From NCBI RefSeq assembly GCF_022496765.1, contig NZ_VANV01000024.1, positions 33,494-97,493 on the forward strand: a stretch of 64,000 bases of DNA, written 5' to 3'. Positions 51,625-60,333 of this stretch are shown here, in pieces. This stretch comes from Acidaminobacter sp. JC074 (GTDB lineage: Bacteria > Bacillota > Clostridia > Peptostreptococcales > Acidaminobacteraceae). A model generated the notes under the pieces. The model did not search any database, was not told the DNA's origin, and saw nothing but the letters and a program-made list of their open reading frames with translations. The translations under genes and the position numbers were made by a program. Each line of letters starts with the position of its first letter. The first letter of the stretch is position 1.

Positions 51625-52545
51625 CTAACTTATTGTATCTAACTTTGATTTACTATTCTTCACATTTAGATAATTTATGAAAGCACTACATGATACTAAC
51701 ATAAATCTTGCATCTTCTTCAGGACATTCAGTAAAATTGATTTTGGCATGCCTAATACCATCCTTATCAGATGTGAAACCGTATATGTTTTTGAAACCCT
51801 CTTTTAATCCTTTATGTATTTTTATACCTTGCTGCTCCATAATATCAAGAGCAGGAGCTAATGTTTTGTTGTCTTTATTGGTTATAATCTTACAAATAGC
51901 TTCCACGGCAGAGATGGATTCTTTAATTGAGTTCTTATAATCAGGATTCACTCTATCAGAGTAAAAAGATATCGCTTTTTCCAAATGCATATTAACTGAC
52001 TTGTATTTAGTATGTGATGCATCTACAATCGTAGAGATTTCATCTTGATTTGATATTGGGACAAGCTGACTTGAAATCATTCTATATGCAGAGTTTTCAA
52101 TCTCTAAGAGATACTCTATCTCATCTTTCAACTCTTTTATTTTCTCTAAATAATGGTCATTATCATTATCAACTAAATCTTGATATGAATACACCATCTG
52201 TGGTGGCATAACATCTGGAATTTCAACTAACATACTCATAAAATGGTCATTAAAAAGATTAAAAACATATTCAAGCAAATCATATACTTGATACCAATCA
52301 CCATTGTAACATTCCAGTCTTATATAATTTTTAGCTTGATCATAATCATCATTTACTTCAGCAATAAAATAATCAGCAACGATTTTGTCACAAACAGTCT
52401 TATAATTCTCAAATTCAACATCATAAAAATAATTTAGTTGTTTATTTATATAATTCAAAATTCTTATCCTTAAATGTTGATTCATTTCATCATACTGAAT
52501 AAATTGAGCTTGTACTAAACCTTGTCTTTCAGAAAATTTACTCAA
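51625..52545 (-). CDS. AbiJ-like abortive-infection protein (AbiJ-NTD plus HEPN-type C-terminus)
   Basis: A 306-residue cytosolic protein. The opening SKFSERQGLVQAQFIQYDEM, followed by LRIRILNYINKQL, matches the AbiJ N-terminal domain type 4 pattern. The C-terminal part (200-297: DYKNSIKESISAVEAICKII, FKNIYGFTSDKDGIRHAKIN) has the GxRHA signature (Arg265, His266) seen in HEPN-type AbiJ-like proteins. AbiJ proteins reduce phage propagation, probably by RNA cleavage. The start is TTG, four bases after GGAGG. It is the gene nearest tRNA-Leu, has its own terminator, and lies 180 bases from the STAND gene. The sequence is more A/T-rich than the core genes. Phage specificity is unknown. Confidence 0.7.
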   Translation of the reverse strand: MSKFSERQGLVQAQFIQYDEMNQHLRIRILNYINKQLNYFYDVEFENYKTVCDKIVADYFIAEVNDDYDQAKNYIRLECYNGDWYQVYDLLEYVFNLFNDHFMSMLVEIPDVMPPQMVYSYQDLVDNDNDHYLEKIKELKDEIEYLLEIENSAYRMISSQLVPISNQDEISTIVDASHTKYKSVNMHLEKAISFYSDRVNPDYKNSIKESISAVEAICKIITNKDNKTLAPALDIMEQQGIKIHKGLKEGFKNIYGFTSDKDGIRHAKINFTECPEEDARFMLVSCSAFINYLNVKNSKSKLDTIS

Positions 52546-52591
52546 AATACCTCCATCATATCATCATATATAACATTTTTATATCAAACTC

Positions 52592-52626
52592 TAAAAAGTA
52601 ACCTGAATATCAATGATAATCAGGTT
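52592..52626 (-). terminator. intrinsic terminator of the STAND ATPase gene
   Basis: On the minus strand, AACCTGA-T-TATC pairs with GATA-T-TCAGGTT (one T-T mismatch) around ATT, followed by ACTTTTTA. Confidence 0.62.
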
Positions 52627-52724
52627 TACATCTTTCATTGATAGGGATAATCATAGTACGTAAATTACTTGTTATATTCTCATTTTATTACTCCTATGAC
52701 CTGATTAACTACATAATGACTATT

Positions 52725-55367
52725 TTAACTATTCCCTGCTCTTTCACATATTATTTTTTTATATTCCTCATGAGAGTTATCTCCTTCTGATAATGAAATT
52801 GCTATATTAATATTATTTAGTGCGTTCTCGTAATCCTTGAGTCCGAAATAGGCTTCAGCCAGCATCCTATGAACATTAACTTTTTTCCCAGGATATATTC
52901 TTGGTTGAACATCCAAATATTCTTCTAAACATGAAGTGATATTCCTATAGTGATCATTTCTTATCTCAAAATAATTTGGCATACTGCGTTTTGTGTAATC
53001 CTTTCGAAATCGTTTAACTTTCCTAAATGTAGTAACTGCAATATTGTATATCATTTCATCTTTATCTTTTTGGCTATCAGCTTCAGATTGAGCACTGGAG
53101 TAATATTTTATTGCAGCGTCATAATTGCGCAACTTAGAATGATGATCACCTATCTTTTTAAGATAAAAATAGTTTGGACCTATTGAATTTGCTTTTTTAA
53201 GATAGTTTATACTATCCTGAATGTTATTCCTATATTTTGACAAGTACTCAGAATAAGTATATAGAACATACTCATCTTCTTCATGTGAGTTTAATGCCTT
53301 TTTAAACCAGATTTCAGCCTCTTCATAATCATCATTCTGTGCATGTTTCATCGCTTTATCAATTATTTTTTTTGGAATAAAATCAGCCGGCTTAATATTA
53401 CGTTCTTCAACAGGATATAAACTGAATGATTCAACATCAGTTAAATTATAGAAATCATTAAGAGAATTTTTAACAGTCTCGATTAAATCTAGATTTCTTA
53501 TTGTATGTACTATATACTTCTTAATTAATGGTAGTGTTGAATAAACTCTTCTTTCACCAATTTCTTCAATATGAATAATTGACAGTGAAATCAATGTATC
53601 TAACAAACCCGCTAGTTGAATGCTATTTAATTCATCAACAAGATACTCTATTGCATCAAAATCTAGGGGTTCAATTGAGTAACACACATACAATAAAAGT
53701 TTATAGTGATCCTTATCTAGTAACTTCAATTGCTCTTTAAAACAAAATTCTGCAAGATTGTCAGTATTATTCAATATTGACTTCTTAATACCTTTAAAAT
53801 TACGACCTAAAACAATTTGCCCTATAATACTCTTAATTGCGATTGGTAACCCTGAACTTAAGTCAGATATTTCTGATTCAAAATTCTTATATAAAGATTC
53901 CTCAATATTTAAAACTTTACAATGTTCATTTAAGAACTCTATAGAATCTTTTTTACTTAAATTCGTAACCCTTAACTCCTGATGAGCATTGTAATGCATT
54001 TCTCTACTCGTAAGTAAAACTTTGTTAGGGCTTGGTATGTCATTGATGAATTCCCAAATATCTTTCAAATTATTTTCAGATATTGTCTCAAGATTATCTA
54101 GAACTATCAAAGAATTAATCAACTCAAGAATTTCTGTAACTGCAATTCTTTTTTCGTCAATCTCATAAGTTTTATATTCAGAGAATCCTGTCATTTCAAG
54201 AATTAAATCCAGCAACTGCTCTAAGTGTACAAACGATTGTTTTATGCTTTCAATTTTTCCATTTTTAAGGATTGTAGTTTTTGCTGAAACCCAAAATACA
54301 TAATCAACAGTTTTTTCATAATTATTGATTAGTTCATCACAAAACTCCAATGCAATTGCTGATTTCCCAACCCCGCCTATTCCATCTAGCGCTGTAATAA
54401 AATTTCGTTTGTGTGCCACTTTCAATTTCAAATTGTCTAATTCAGATAATCTTCCAATAAACTTATTATAGCCTTTAGATGGTAAATTGTGTATTGTTCC
54501 ATTTACACTTTCCTGCAAATTTAGATACAACGGCTGTAAGTTTAGTGTATCAACATCTATCTCAAACAACTCACTTATCTTCTGAGTCTCTCTTTTAATA
54601 TACTTGCATACACCACTATTATTTGAGTAATTAACTCTGCCACTTCTTTTCTCGAAACTATCATAAAAAACCACTTCACCATCCCTGCAAATCATAAACG
54701 GATTTATTGGTAACAGAGAGTTATTCATCAATACATATAGACCATCATCTTCTGTGAAATCTTTAAATCTCTCTTTCTCAGTATTTCCATGAATATCAGA
54801 TGTATATACTTCATCATATTTATCAAAATCTACCTGCACCATCGGGAAATTGAAGTTCTCCTCAAGCCCAACAATAATCTCTTCCGTTGTTTCTAAAATC
54901 GTTTTCGATATAATATCTACACTATCCATTGCAAAAGCTCCATGGGAAACTTTAAGGTTTTTAACTTTTAATATATAGGAGAGTGTATCAAGGTAACTCA
55001 GTTCTTTACTATTATAATCCTTATTTTGTATTAGTAATGAAAACATACTAAAGAATCTTTCTGATTGCTCTTTTGACAACTTTTTTTTCATACATTCAAC
55101 TAAAACTTCATTTTGATTTCTAATGCTTAAGCTCTCTCTTAATAAGTTCATCCATATCCCATCAGTAGGACGATGAAAAGAATTTAATATTACCTCATCA
55201 GCTTTAGTCGTTCTTATTTTTAGTGATTTTAATGAGCAATAAGATATTATAGCAAGATATCTTATCAAATACATATTCAACTTAGTAGCTTTCTCTAGCC
55301 GTGTATAAGAATCATTAACTCTCTTTAATTTAACTAATGATTCATTCATAAAATCTGGTAAACTCAT
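52725..55367 (-). CDS. STAND (NB-ARC-like) ATPase with HEPN-like N-terminus and TPR C-terminus
   Basis: An 880-residue protein with an NLR-like layout. The N-terminal part (1-170) contains FHRPTDGIWMNLLRESL and VKNLKVSHGAF. The latter resembles the HEPN RNx4H motif with Lys136 in place of Arg (K-N-x4-His142). Residues 170-280 are a spacer. The NTPase has Walker A GIGGVGKSA (329-337), FWVSAK, Walker B SLIVLDNLE (419-427), the sensor-type LLTSR (451-455) and GLPIA (506-510), as in NB-ARC proteins. From about 670 to 870 there are TPR-like repeats (DDYEEAEIWFKKALNS, RNYDAAIKYYSSAQ, KDYENALNNINIAISLSEG). Bacterial relatives sense phage proteins through the repeats and trigger an N-terminal effector. 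That role is inferred here. TTAGGAGG precedes the ATG. Confidence 0.75.
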   Translation of the reverse strand: MSLPDFMNESLVKLKRVNDSYTRLEKATKLNMYLIRYLAIISYCSLKSLKIRTTKADEVILNSFHRPTDGIWMNLLRESLSIRNQNEVLVECMKKKLSKEQSERFFSMFSLLIQNKDYNSKELSYLDTLSYILKVKNLKVSHGAFAMDSVDIISKTILETTEEIIVGLEENFNFPMVQVDFDKYDEVYTSDIHGNTEKERFKDFTEDDGLYVLMNNSLLPINPFMICRDGEVVFYDSFEKRSGRVNYSNNSGVCKYIKRETQKISELFEIDVDTLNLQPLYLNLQESVNGTIHNLPSKGYNKFIGRLSELDNLKLKVAHKRNFITALDGIGGVGKSAIALEFCDELINNYEKTVDYVFWVSAKTTILKNGKIESIKQSFVHLEQLLDLILEMTGFSEYKTYEIDEKRIAVTEILELINSLIVLDNLETISENNLKDIWEFINDIPSPNKVLLTSREMHYNAHQELRVTNLSKKDSIEFLNEHCKVLNIEESLYKNFESEISDLSSGLPIAIKSIIGQIVLGRNFKGIKKSILNNTDNLAEFCFKEQLKLLDKDHYKLLLYVCYSIEPLDFDAIEYLVDELNSIQLAGLLDTLISLSIIHIEEIGERRVYSTLPLIKKYIVHTIRNLDLIETVKNSLNDFYNLTDVESFSLYPVEERNIKPADFIPKKIIDKAMKHAQNDDYEEAEIWFKKALNSHEEDEYVLYTYSEYLSKYRNNIQDSINYLKKANSIGPNYFYLKKIGDHHSKLRNYDAAIKYYSSAQSEADSQKDKDEMIYNIAVTTFRKVKRFRKDYTKRSMPNYFEIRNDHYRNITSCLEEYLDVQPRIYPGKKVNVHRMLAEAYFGLKDYENALNNINIAISLSEGDNSHEEYKKIICERAGNS

Positions 55368-55464
55368 ATTAGCCTCCTAATCAATATTCCATTAATTGTA
55401 TTATATAATATAATTCGGAACATTCATACATTTTCTGTTTATTTTATTATTTGTCACTGTATAA

Positions 55465-55584
55465 AGAGGCGTTACCCTCATATCAAAGAATGCAGTATTG
55501 GAGCGAGGGGTAACCTGTTACGAACTTACGGCACCAGTAAAACAGCGACCTCCAAGGATTTTCTCGGAAGTCGCCTTTTTTATT
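55465..55584 (+). other. structured intergenic element ending in a tRNA-3'-like GGCACCA and a terminator hairpin
   Basis: Between the STAND gene and the nuclease gene (55368-55613) there is no open frame. GTTACCCTC (55471-55479) can pair with GAGGGGTAAC (55505-55514, one bulge), and GTAAC can alternatively pair with GTTAC just after it. Then comes GAACTTACGGCACCA (ending 55536), like the end of a tRNA. A hairpin GCGACCTCC/GGAAGTCGC (55545-55574) follows, with TTTTTT. No 5' acceptor half exists, so it is not an intact tRNA. It could be a small RNA on the plus strand, a decayed attachment site, or the shared terminator of the minus-strand nuclease operon. Confidence 0.45.
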
Positions 55585-55613
55585 TGTTATATTGCTAATT
55601 TTTGCTAATTATA

Positions 55614-56306
55614 CTATTCCCATTTTATCATTCCTGATTTTTCATGACTTTGATAAGTAACTTCTTTTGTAACGTCGCCTTCCATTTTAACCACTAATTG
55701 CATAATCATATCATAAACTGTTTTCCCATTATTAATTGCAAGCTCGATATCATCGAGAGTTACATCTAGTATAATTCGTTCACAATCTGTATTTCGATGT
55801 AATAAGTTAAATTTGTGAATTGCAGCTACTCCATCTTTCCAAAACCTCTTTCCATGACCAGACAATCCATGAGTAGAAACAAACAATCCCATATCTGCAT
55901 TTGATTGAACAACTAAATTTGCAAACAAGTTAGCATATTTTGTTTCTACCTCTGTCTTATAATTCTTACATTCAACTATTATTCTTTCAGGCATACACTT
56001 TGGAATTACAAAATTTCTCAGCAATCGACCACTTTGATTCATAATGAGTGTTAAATCGATTTCATTCGATGAAGTGTTCCCATTGCTGATATAACTAAAT
56101 ACTTCTGTAATTTCAAACATATATTTTACTAAGTCTTCTAACCGTTTGCCTTTTTCAAATGTCGATATTTTTTCTTTTTCTTCATTTTCTACTAATGCTA
56201 GGAGTCTTTTTAACTCAATTTGCTCATCGTAAGTTAACTCCGTTTTCGTAGCTAATTTAGCTAGTGTTGGGTTATAATGATGTAATTCTTGTAATGTCAT
56301 TCCCAT
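55614..56306 (-). CDS. PD-(D/E)xK restriction-endonuclease-like nuclease
   Basis: A 230-residue protein. A helical N-terminus (1-50) precedes a nuclease core with FEKGKRLEDLVKYMFE (Glu57), SSNEIDLTLIM (Asp84) and RIIVECKNYK (Glu112-x-Lys114), the order of the PD-(D/E)xK active site as in Mrr-like enzymes. LFANLVVQSNADMGLFVSTH and LSGHGKRF continue the fold. Its start codon overlaps the stop of the zinc-ribbon gene (TAATG), so translation is coupled. It is probably the effector of a three-gene defence unit. No methyltransferase gene is present, so it is not a standard type II restriction system. The C-terminal 80 residues are unassigned. Confidence 0.7.
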   Translation of the reverse strand: MGMTLQELHHYNPTLAKLATKTELTYDEQIELKRLLALVENEEKEKISTFEKGKRLEDLVKYMFEITEVFSYISNGNTSSNEIDLTLIMNQSGRLLRNFVIPKCMPERIIVECKNYKTEVETKYANLFANLVVQSNADMGLFVSTHGLSGHGKRFWKDGVAAIHKFNLLHRNTDCERIILDVTLDDIELAINNGKTVYDMIMQLVVKMEGDVTKEVTYQSHEKSGMIKWE

Positions 56307-56680
56307 TATTTTTTCACCTTAAACTTTACTGTTATATACTTGAAAGGCTCCTTATCATCAAACAATGTTTCCCCACAATCGTCACAAACTTCCTTTCCAA
56401 GTAAATCAAACACACTATCATACGTTCCATGTAAGATAGTATTACATGAAGGACAAAACTGTTGAAACTTCATTTCCATAATAGATGCTTTTACAAATTC
56501 TCCAAAAATTATACTTGTTTCCTTATCATTAAAGTGGAATAATTTTTGAAAACTCTCAAAATATATATATCTTCCTTTTTTCTTTTTTAAGTATACATCA
56601 ATTTCATAAATAGTCTTCTCATCAATTTCAATCTTTTCTTTTACATTATTATAGATATTGAGCAATAAACCTGATAACAT
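56306..56680 (-). CDS. winged-helix-like protein with C-terminal zinc ribbon
   Basis: A 124-residue protein. Residues 18-70 (KTIYEIDVYLKKKKGRYIYF, NDKETSIIFGEFVKASIMEM) look like a winged helix. Residues 74-103 carry a CxxC-x19-CxxC ribbon (Cys76, Cys79, Cys99, Cys102) likely to bind zinc. The end is basic (VKFKVKK). I place the start at the ATG at 56680 with AAAGGA upstream. It overlaps the preceding gene by 32 bases. Earlier in-frame codons would lengthen that overlap to 137 bases. It could recognise nucleic acid for the neighbouring nuclease, but that is inference. I do not recognise the family. Confidence 0.6.
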   Translation of the reverse strand: MLSGLLLNIYNNVKEKIEIDEKTIYEIDVYLKKKKGRYIYFESFQKLFHFNDKETSIIFGEFVKASIMEMKFQQFCPSCNTILHGTYDSVFDLLGKEVCDDCGETLFDDKEPFKYITVKFKVKK

Positions 56681-57704
56681 GATCAGTCCTTTCTCTATTA
56701 ATAGCCTCTGAATGAATATGATGTTGAATAAATAATGGTAGCAAATTTCCTTCACCATCAACATCATAGACTCTTCTAATAACATCTATGTACTCTATTG
56801 GTTTCAATGAACCATTAGGTACATGCCATTTCAATCCTCTTTGAATAATGAATGCATCTTCTTCTATGTTCTCAACAAACTCAATCAAGCTATTTTTATC
56901 ATCTTCATTATTAAATGCTTCTGCTAACTCAATCAGTTGACTAAGTATAGGCAGACAATCTTCATCAGTAGCACGTAAATTGATTCTCCCTCCAAAAGCA
57001 TCATCCATTTTCACAGAATACTTGGTTACTCTATCATCTATAAGTTCAGGTTCATTTTCAATATCTTGATTAATTCTTTCAAATATTTCAAAACAATTAA
57101 TTTCTGAATAACCTGGAGTGATAAATCTACTAATCCACGACCTAACTTGATTTATTTTACTAATGTATACACCTTTTCTAACGTAGTCTTCTGGTAACGC
57201 ACCATGCTTTATTAGCATTATACCCTCGTCAATGTAAAAAGAAACTATTATAGGAAACTTAATCGTATCTGCTGTATCTGCTCTTGTCCCTACAGTATTA
57301 GAGAATTTCAAATCTACTGCAGTTATATCATCATCATCATAGTAATAGTATACTATTGGGTTCATTATCAGTTGATGATAATATTCTTCTTCACCTTCTT
57401 CGAGAACATTACCTTCATCAATTAACTCTTCAATTTTTTCTATTAACTCTTCATAATCATATTCAAAGTGTACTTGATATTTATAATATTTATCATGTTC
57501 ACATTCAAGAACAAGCTTGATTGCTTCTAAATTATTATTTCTTACTGCACTCGATAAATCACCTCTCAACTCCGCAGCACTTTTATTCTTTAAATCGAAT
57601 TCTAAATTCTTTAATATTTCTCTGATTTCATCTGTTCTTATGTATTGAGTTTTTCCTATAGCATTTGCTAAAAATCTTCTGTTATCACTTACATTGTTTG
57701 CCAT
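56649..57704 (-). CDS. protein of unknown family, first gene of the nuclease operon
   Basis: A 351-residue acidic cytosolic protein without a recognised domain. The N-terminus (SDNRRFLANAIGKTQYIRTD) and helical acidic stretches (YDYEELIEKIEELIDEGNVL) are followed by a beta-rich middle (DDDITAVDLKFSNTVGTRAD, IKFPIIVSFYIDEGIMLIKH). Near the end is KWHVPNGSLKPIEYIDVIRR. No ATPase, nuclease or methyltransferase motif is seen. RBS AGGAGG precedes the ATG. It overlaps the zinc-ribbon gene, so the three products are probably made together. A sensor or regulatory role for the nuclease is possible but unproven. Confidence 0.6.
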   Translation of the reverse strand: MANNVSDNRRFLANAIGKTQYIRTDEIREILKNLEFDLKNKSAAELRGDLSSAVRNNNLEAIKLVLECEHDKYYKYQVHFEYDYEELIEKIEELIDEGNVLEEGEEEYYHQLIMNPIVYYYYDDDDITAVDLKFSNTVGTRADTADTIKFPIIVSFYIDEGIMLIKHGALPEDYVRKGVYISKINQVRSWISRFITPGYSEINCFEIFERINQDIENEPELIDDRVTKYSVKMDDAFGGRINLRATDEDCLPILSQLIELAEAFNNEDDKNSLIEFVENIEEDAFIIQRGLKWHVPNGSLKPIEYIDVIRRVYDVDGEGNLLPLFIQHHIHSEAINRERTDHVIRFIAQYL

Positions 57705-58309
57705 TTCAACATCCTCCTATGTAAGATTTTATCATAAAAAGCTCAAATTTCACCATTTACTTTTCATTTTTTGGAAATACTTTATCTAATACATCTGCTA
57801 ATCCAATCTGCATTTATTATGTCTGTTTAGTAATGTTTCTATCAAATCATCATTTATTTAGTTTCTTAACATAATTAGCTGTGATTTTAACCTCTTCAAA
57901 TATATAACAATTAGGAATGTATAGCATGATTTGCTATGTCAAAAGCAGGCAATAAATAGCTCTTAAGCTTAAATATCCCCCTACTTTTTAGTTTTATAGA
58001 CTAATAAGTATGAAACATTTATACCAAGTATAAACCACAGCAAAAAAACATATGTAAAAAAATGATTAAATGTAAAGAAATCTGTAGTTTTAACAAAACA
58101 TTTAACAATAATCTTATTGCTGAAAAATGGTTATTTTGATTCATTAGAAGATTCAGAGTGAGTTAGCCTGTATCGAGTTTTCGCACCAAAAAACCACACG
58201 AGAAATCGTGTGGGTTTTTCTTTGTAATTTATACATTTAGATTTGATTAAACATCAAGTATTTCTTTTTACTTATCTTTTGATAACTACTAGAAGAAACA
58301 TTCTCGTTT
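57705..58309. other. 605-base A/T-rich gene-free stretch at the island edge
   Basis: I see no open frame with a ribosome binding site. It holds the leader of the 351-residue protein gene on its left, very A/T-rich sequence without clear repeats, and the tRNA-3'-like element with terminator at 58160-58219. A CTAGAAAC/GTTTCTtCTAG-type hairpin at about 58288-58318 overlaps the end of the receptor gene but lacks a T-run. It probably represents decayed island sequence. Confidence 0.5.
58160..58219 (+). other. tRNA-3'-end-like scar followed by an intrinsic terminator
   Basis: GTTAGCCTGTATCGAG, then TTTTCGCACCAAAAAACC, resembles both the 3' end of tRNA-Leu at 51474-51492 and the element at 55511-55543 (sharing CCTGT, CGA, GCACCA and AAAAC at the same spacing). 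The hairpin CCACACGA/TCGTGTGG with a GAAA loop and TTTTT follows. No upstream tRNA body is present. It marks the right edge of the defence-type genes and may be an old attachment site. Confidence 0.45.
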
Positions 58310-60289
58310 CTAGTTTTCAATGATTTTAAACTTGCTGACAACTAAACTTAAATCATCTACTAATCTTGTCAACGATTCTGCTTCCACTGATATTTTACTA
58401 ATTGTTTCTGTTTGTTCATTTACAATTGCTAAGATGTTTTGGGACGTGGCTGCATTCTCTTCAGAAATTGCCGAAAGGTTGCCAACAGAATCTACTATAT
58501 TAACTTTTTTCAGACGCATTTTCTCACCTGAATCCATCAACATGCTTAAACCTTGTTGAATAACTGTAATCTGGTCAGCGATACCATTAAAGTTATTTAC
58601 AGTTTCATTGACAGTTACATCCTGTACCTCTTGAAACTTAATCATCTCATCCATAATGCCAACTGAATCTTTTGTCTTATCTGTAAGTTGATTAATGATC
58701 TTCTTAATTTCACCTGCAAAAAGTTCTGATTCTTCAGCTAACTTTCTTACCTCTTCTGCTACAACAGCAAATCCTCTACCGTGTTCACCTGCTCGTGCAG
58801 CTTCAATATTAGCATTTAACGCCAATAGATTGGTTTGATCTGCAATAGTCTCAATCATGTTTACTGCATCTGATATTTTTATTGCATCTGTGTTTGTACT
58901 ACCTATAACGTTGCTAATATGACTAACCATATTTTTGTTGTCTTCTGTCTTGTCCATAAGTGATTTAATTTTTTCAAGACCTGAATTTTTTAACTCGGTC
59001 ATGGTCTTAGCCATAACACCAAAATCAACCAATAGATTTTGTTCATCTTCAATATTATCACTTAATACATTGATATCTTCCATCATTCTACTTATATCTT
59101 CCGCTTGCTCAGTTGCTCCTTTACTAATTTCTTCAACAGACATCAAAATCATATTTGATTTTTCATTAATTTCTTCACTAATATGATTTAGGCTTAAGGT
59201 ACGCTCTTCGACCATTTTCGATGCCCCACTTATTTCGCCTACAATTTCACTTAAGCTATCAGATATTTTTCTAAACGACGCTTTTAACTTCCCAATTTCA
59301 TCTTTTGTCATTTTGTCATCGTCATCACCCAAATTAATAACCAAATCCGATAATTCCTGACTTTTCTTTGTAACTTTAATAATAGGCTTAACAATCGAAC
59401 TTACAACAAAATAAACGATAAGAGTACTGAATAATATTGCAATAATTGCCGTGATCAGTAAAGTGACTAGCATGTTTTTTATATCACTATTTATAAAATC
59501 CTCAGTTACAGATACGACAATTGTAAATGGTGTATCACTCACTTTGCTTGTTGCGGCAATATAAGCTTGTTCTCCTTGAGAGTAAATCATATTTGTAACT
59601 TCTTGATTTAGAATTTTTTCAACAGTGTCTTCCTCTGCCATGGTCTCAACAAACTTATATGTATCACTACCGTTTATAGTCTCACCATTATCGGTTACTA
59701 AAAAGACAAATCCCGATTCACCATAGGCGATATCTTCAATGACTTCTGACATATTGGACAAGGGTTTCCAAGCCATAAATAAACCCTCTATTTCCCCAGA
59801 ATCTCTATTGGTTCTAGGCATTACAAACAACATCTGCTCACTATCTTCAATTGAAGGCTTATAAAGCGTAGTAAAAGTATTACCTGTCAGACCTTGATCT
59901 AGAAAATCTTCTCCACTTACATCTACATCAATAAGATTGTTATTTTCAGCATCATACATAATACCCATACCATTTACATCTACTTGGATAAATCCATTAA
60001 CACCACGTAATTCAACTTCTTCAGAAAAGATCATTAGGATATCCTCATCAGATGTATCCTCACTACTCAATAAGGGGTGATTTGATAAGAAACTTAGTTC
60101 ACTAATGACTGTTCCAATTTCATTTTCAATACTCTTGGCAATTTCAACAGAAAAAGTACTCATTGCAGATTCATTTTCATCCAACAATGCTTCTGATGCG
60201 ACAAGCAAACTGGCAGTACTGACTCCAAAAATAATCAGTATTATTAACAGTGTGAATTGTAATACAATCCTATTTTTTATTGATTTCAT
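58310..60289 (-). CDS. methyl-accepting chemotaxis protein with Cache-type sensor
   Basis: A 659-residue transmembrane receptor. Transmembrane helix 1 is about 11-31 and helix 2 about 275-297. The extracytoplasmic region between them has the double-Cache pattern (GFIQVDVNGMGIMYDAENNN, YGESGFVFLVTDNGETI). A HAMP domain follows (VVSSIVKPIIKVTKKSQEL), then a long coiled signalling domain with the tip DQTNLLALNANIEAARAGEH and GRGFAVVAEEVRKLAEESE. It would signal to CheA through CheW, which are encoded at 40.9-43.4 kb. The ligand is unknown. It lies 44 bases after an HD-GYP gene on the same strand. Confidence 0.9.
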   Translation of the reverse strand: MKSIKNRIVLQFTLLIILIIFGVSTASLLVASEALLDENESAMSTFSVEIAKSIENEIGTVISELSFLSNHPLLSSEDTSDEDILMIFSEEVELRGVNGFIQVDVNGMGIMYDAENNNLIDVDVSGEDFLDQGLTGNTFTTLYKPSIEDSEQMLFVMPRTNRDSGEIEGLFMAWKPLSNMSEVIEDIAYGESGFVFLVTDNGETINGSDTYKFVETMAEEDTVEKILNQEVTNMIYSQGEQAYIAATSKVSDTPFTIVVSVTEDFINSDIKNMLVTLLITAIIAILFSTLIVYFVVSSIVKPIIKVTKKSQELSDLVINLGDDDDKMTKDEIGKLKASFRKISDSLSEIVGEISGASKMVEERTLSLNHISEEINEKSNMILMSVEEISKGATEQAEDISRMMEDINVLSDNIEDEQNLLVDFGVMAKTMTELKNSGLEKIKSLMDKTEDNKNMVSHISNVIGSTNTDAIKISDAVNMIETIADQTNLLALNANIEAARAGEHGRGFAVVAEEVRKLAEESELFAGEIKKIINQLTDKTKDSVGIMDEMIKFQEVQDVTVNETVNNFNGIADQITVIQQGLSMLMDSGEKMRLKKVNIVDSVGNLSAISEENAATSQNILAIVNEQTETISKISVEAESLTRLVDDLSLVVSKFKIIEN

Positions 60290-60333
60290 ATGATTTCCCC
60301 ATTCTTTCCTTGTTTTATGTCATTTACTGATTG

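Noticed and set aside
52243..52437. 64-residue hydrophobic plus-strand frame
   Set aside because: Antisense to the AbiJ-like gene in A/T-rich sequence, with no ribosome binding site.
55465..55536. A second tRNA gene ending in GGCACCA
   Set aside because: There is no matching 5' acceptor strand, no anticodon arm and no T-loop sequence. It is at most a tRNA remnant or mimic.
56681..56785. Longer N-terminus of the zinc-ribbon protein
   Set aside because: It would overlap the preceding gene by 137 bases and lacks a ribosome binding site as good as the AAAGGA before 56680.
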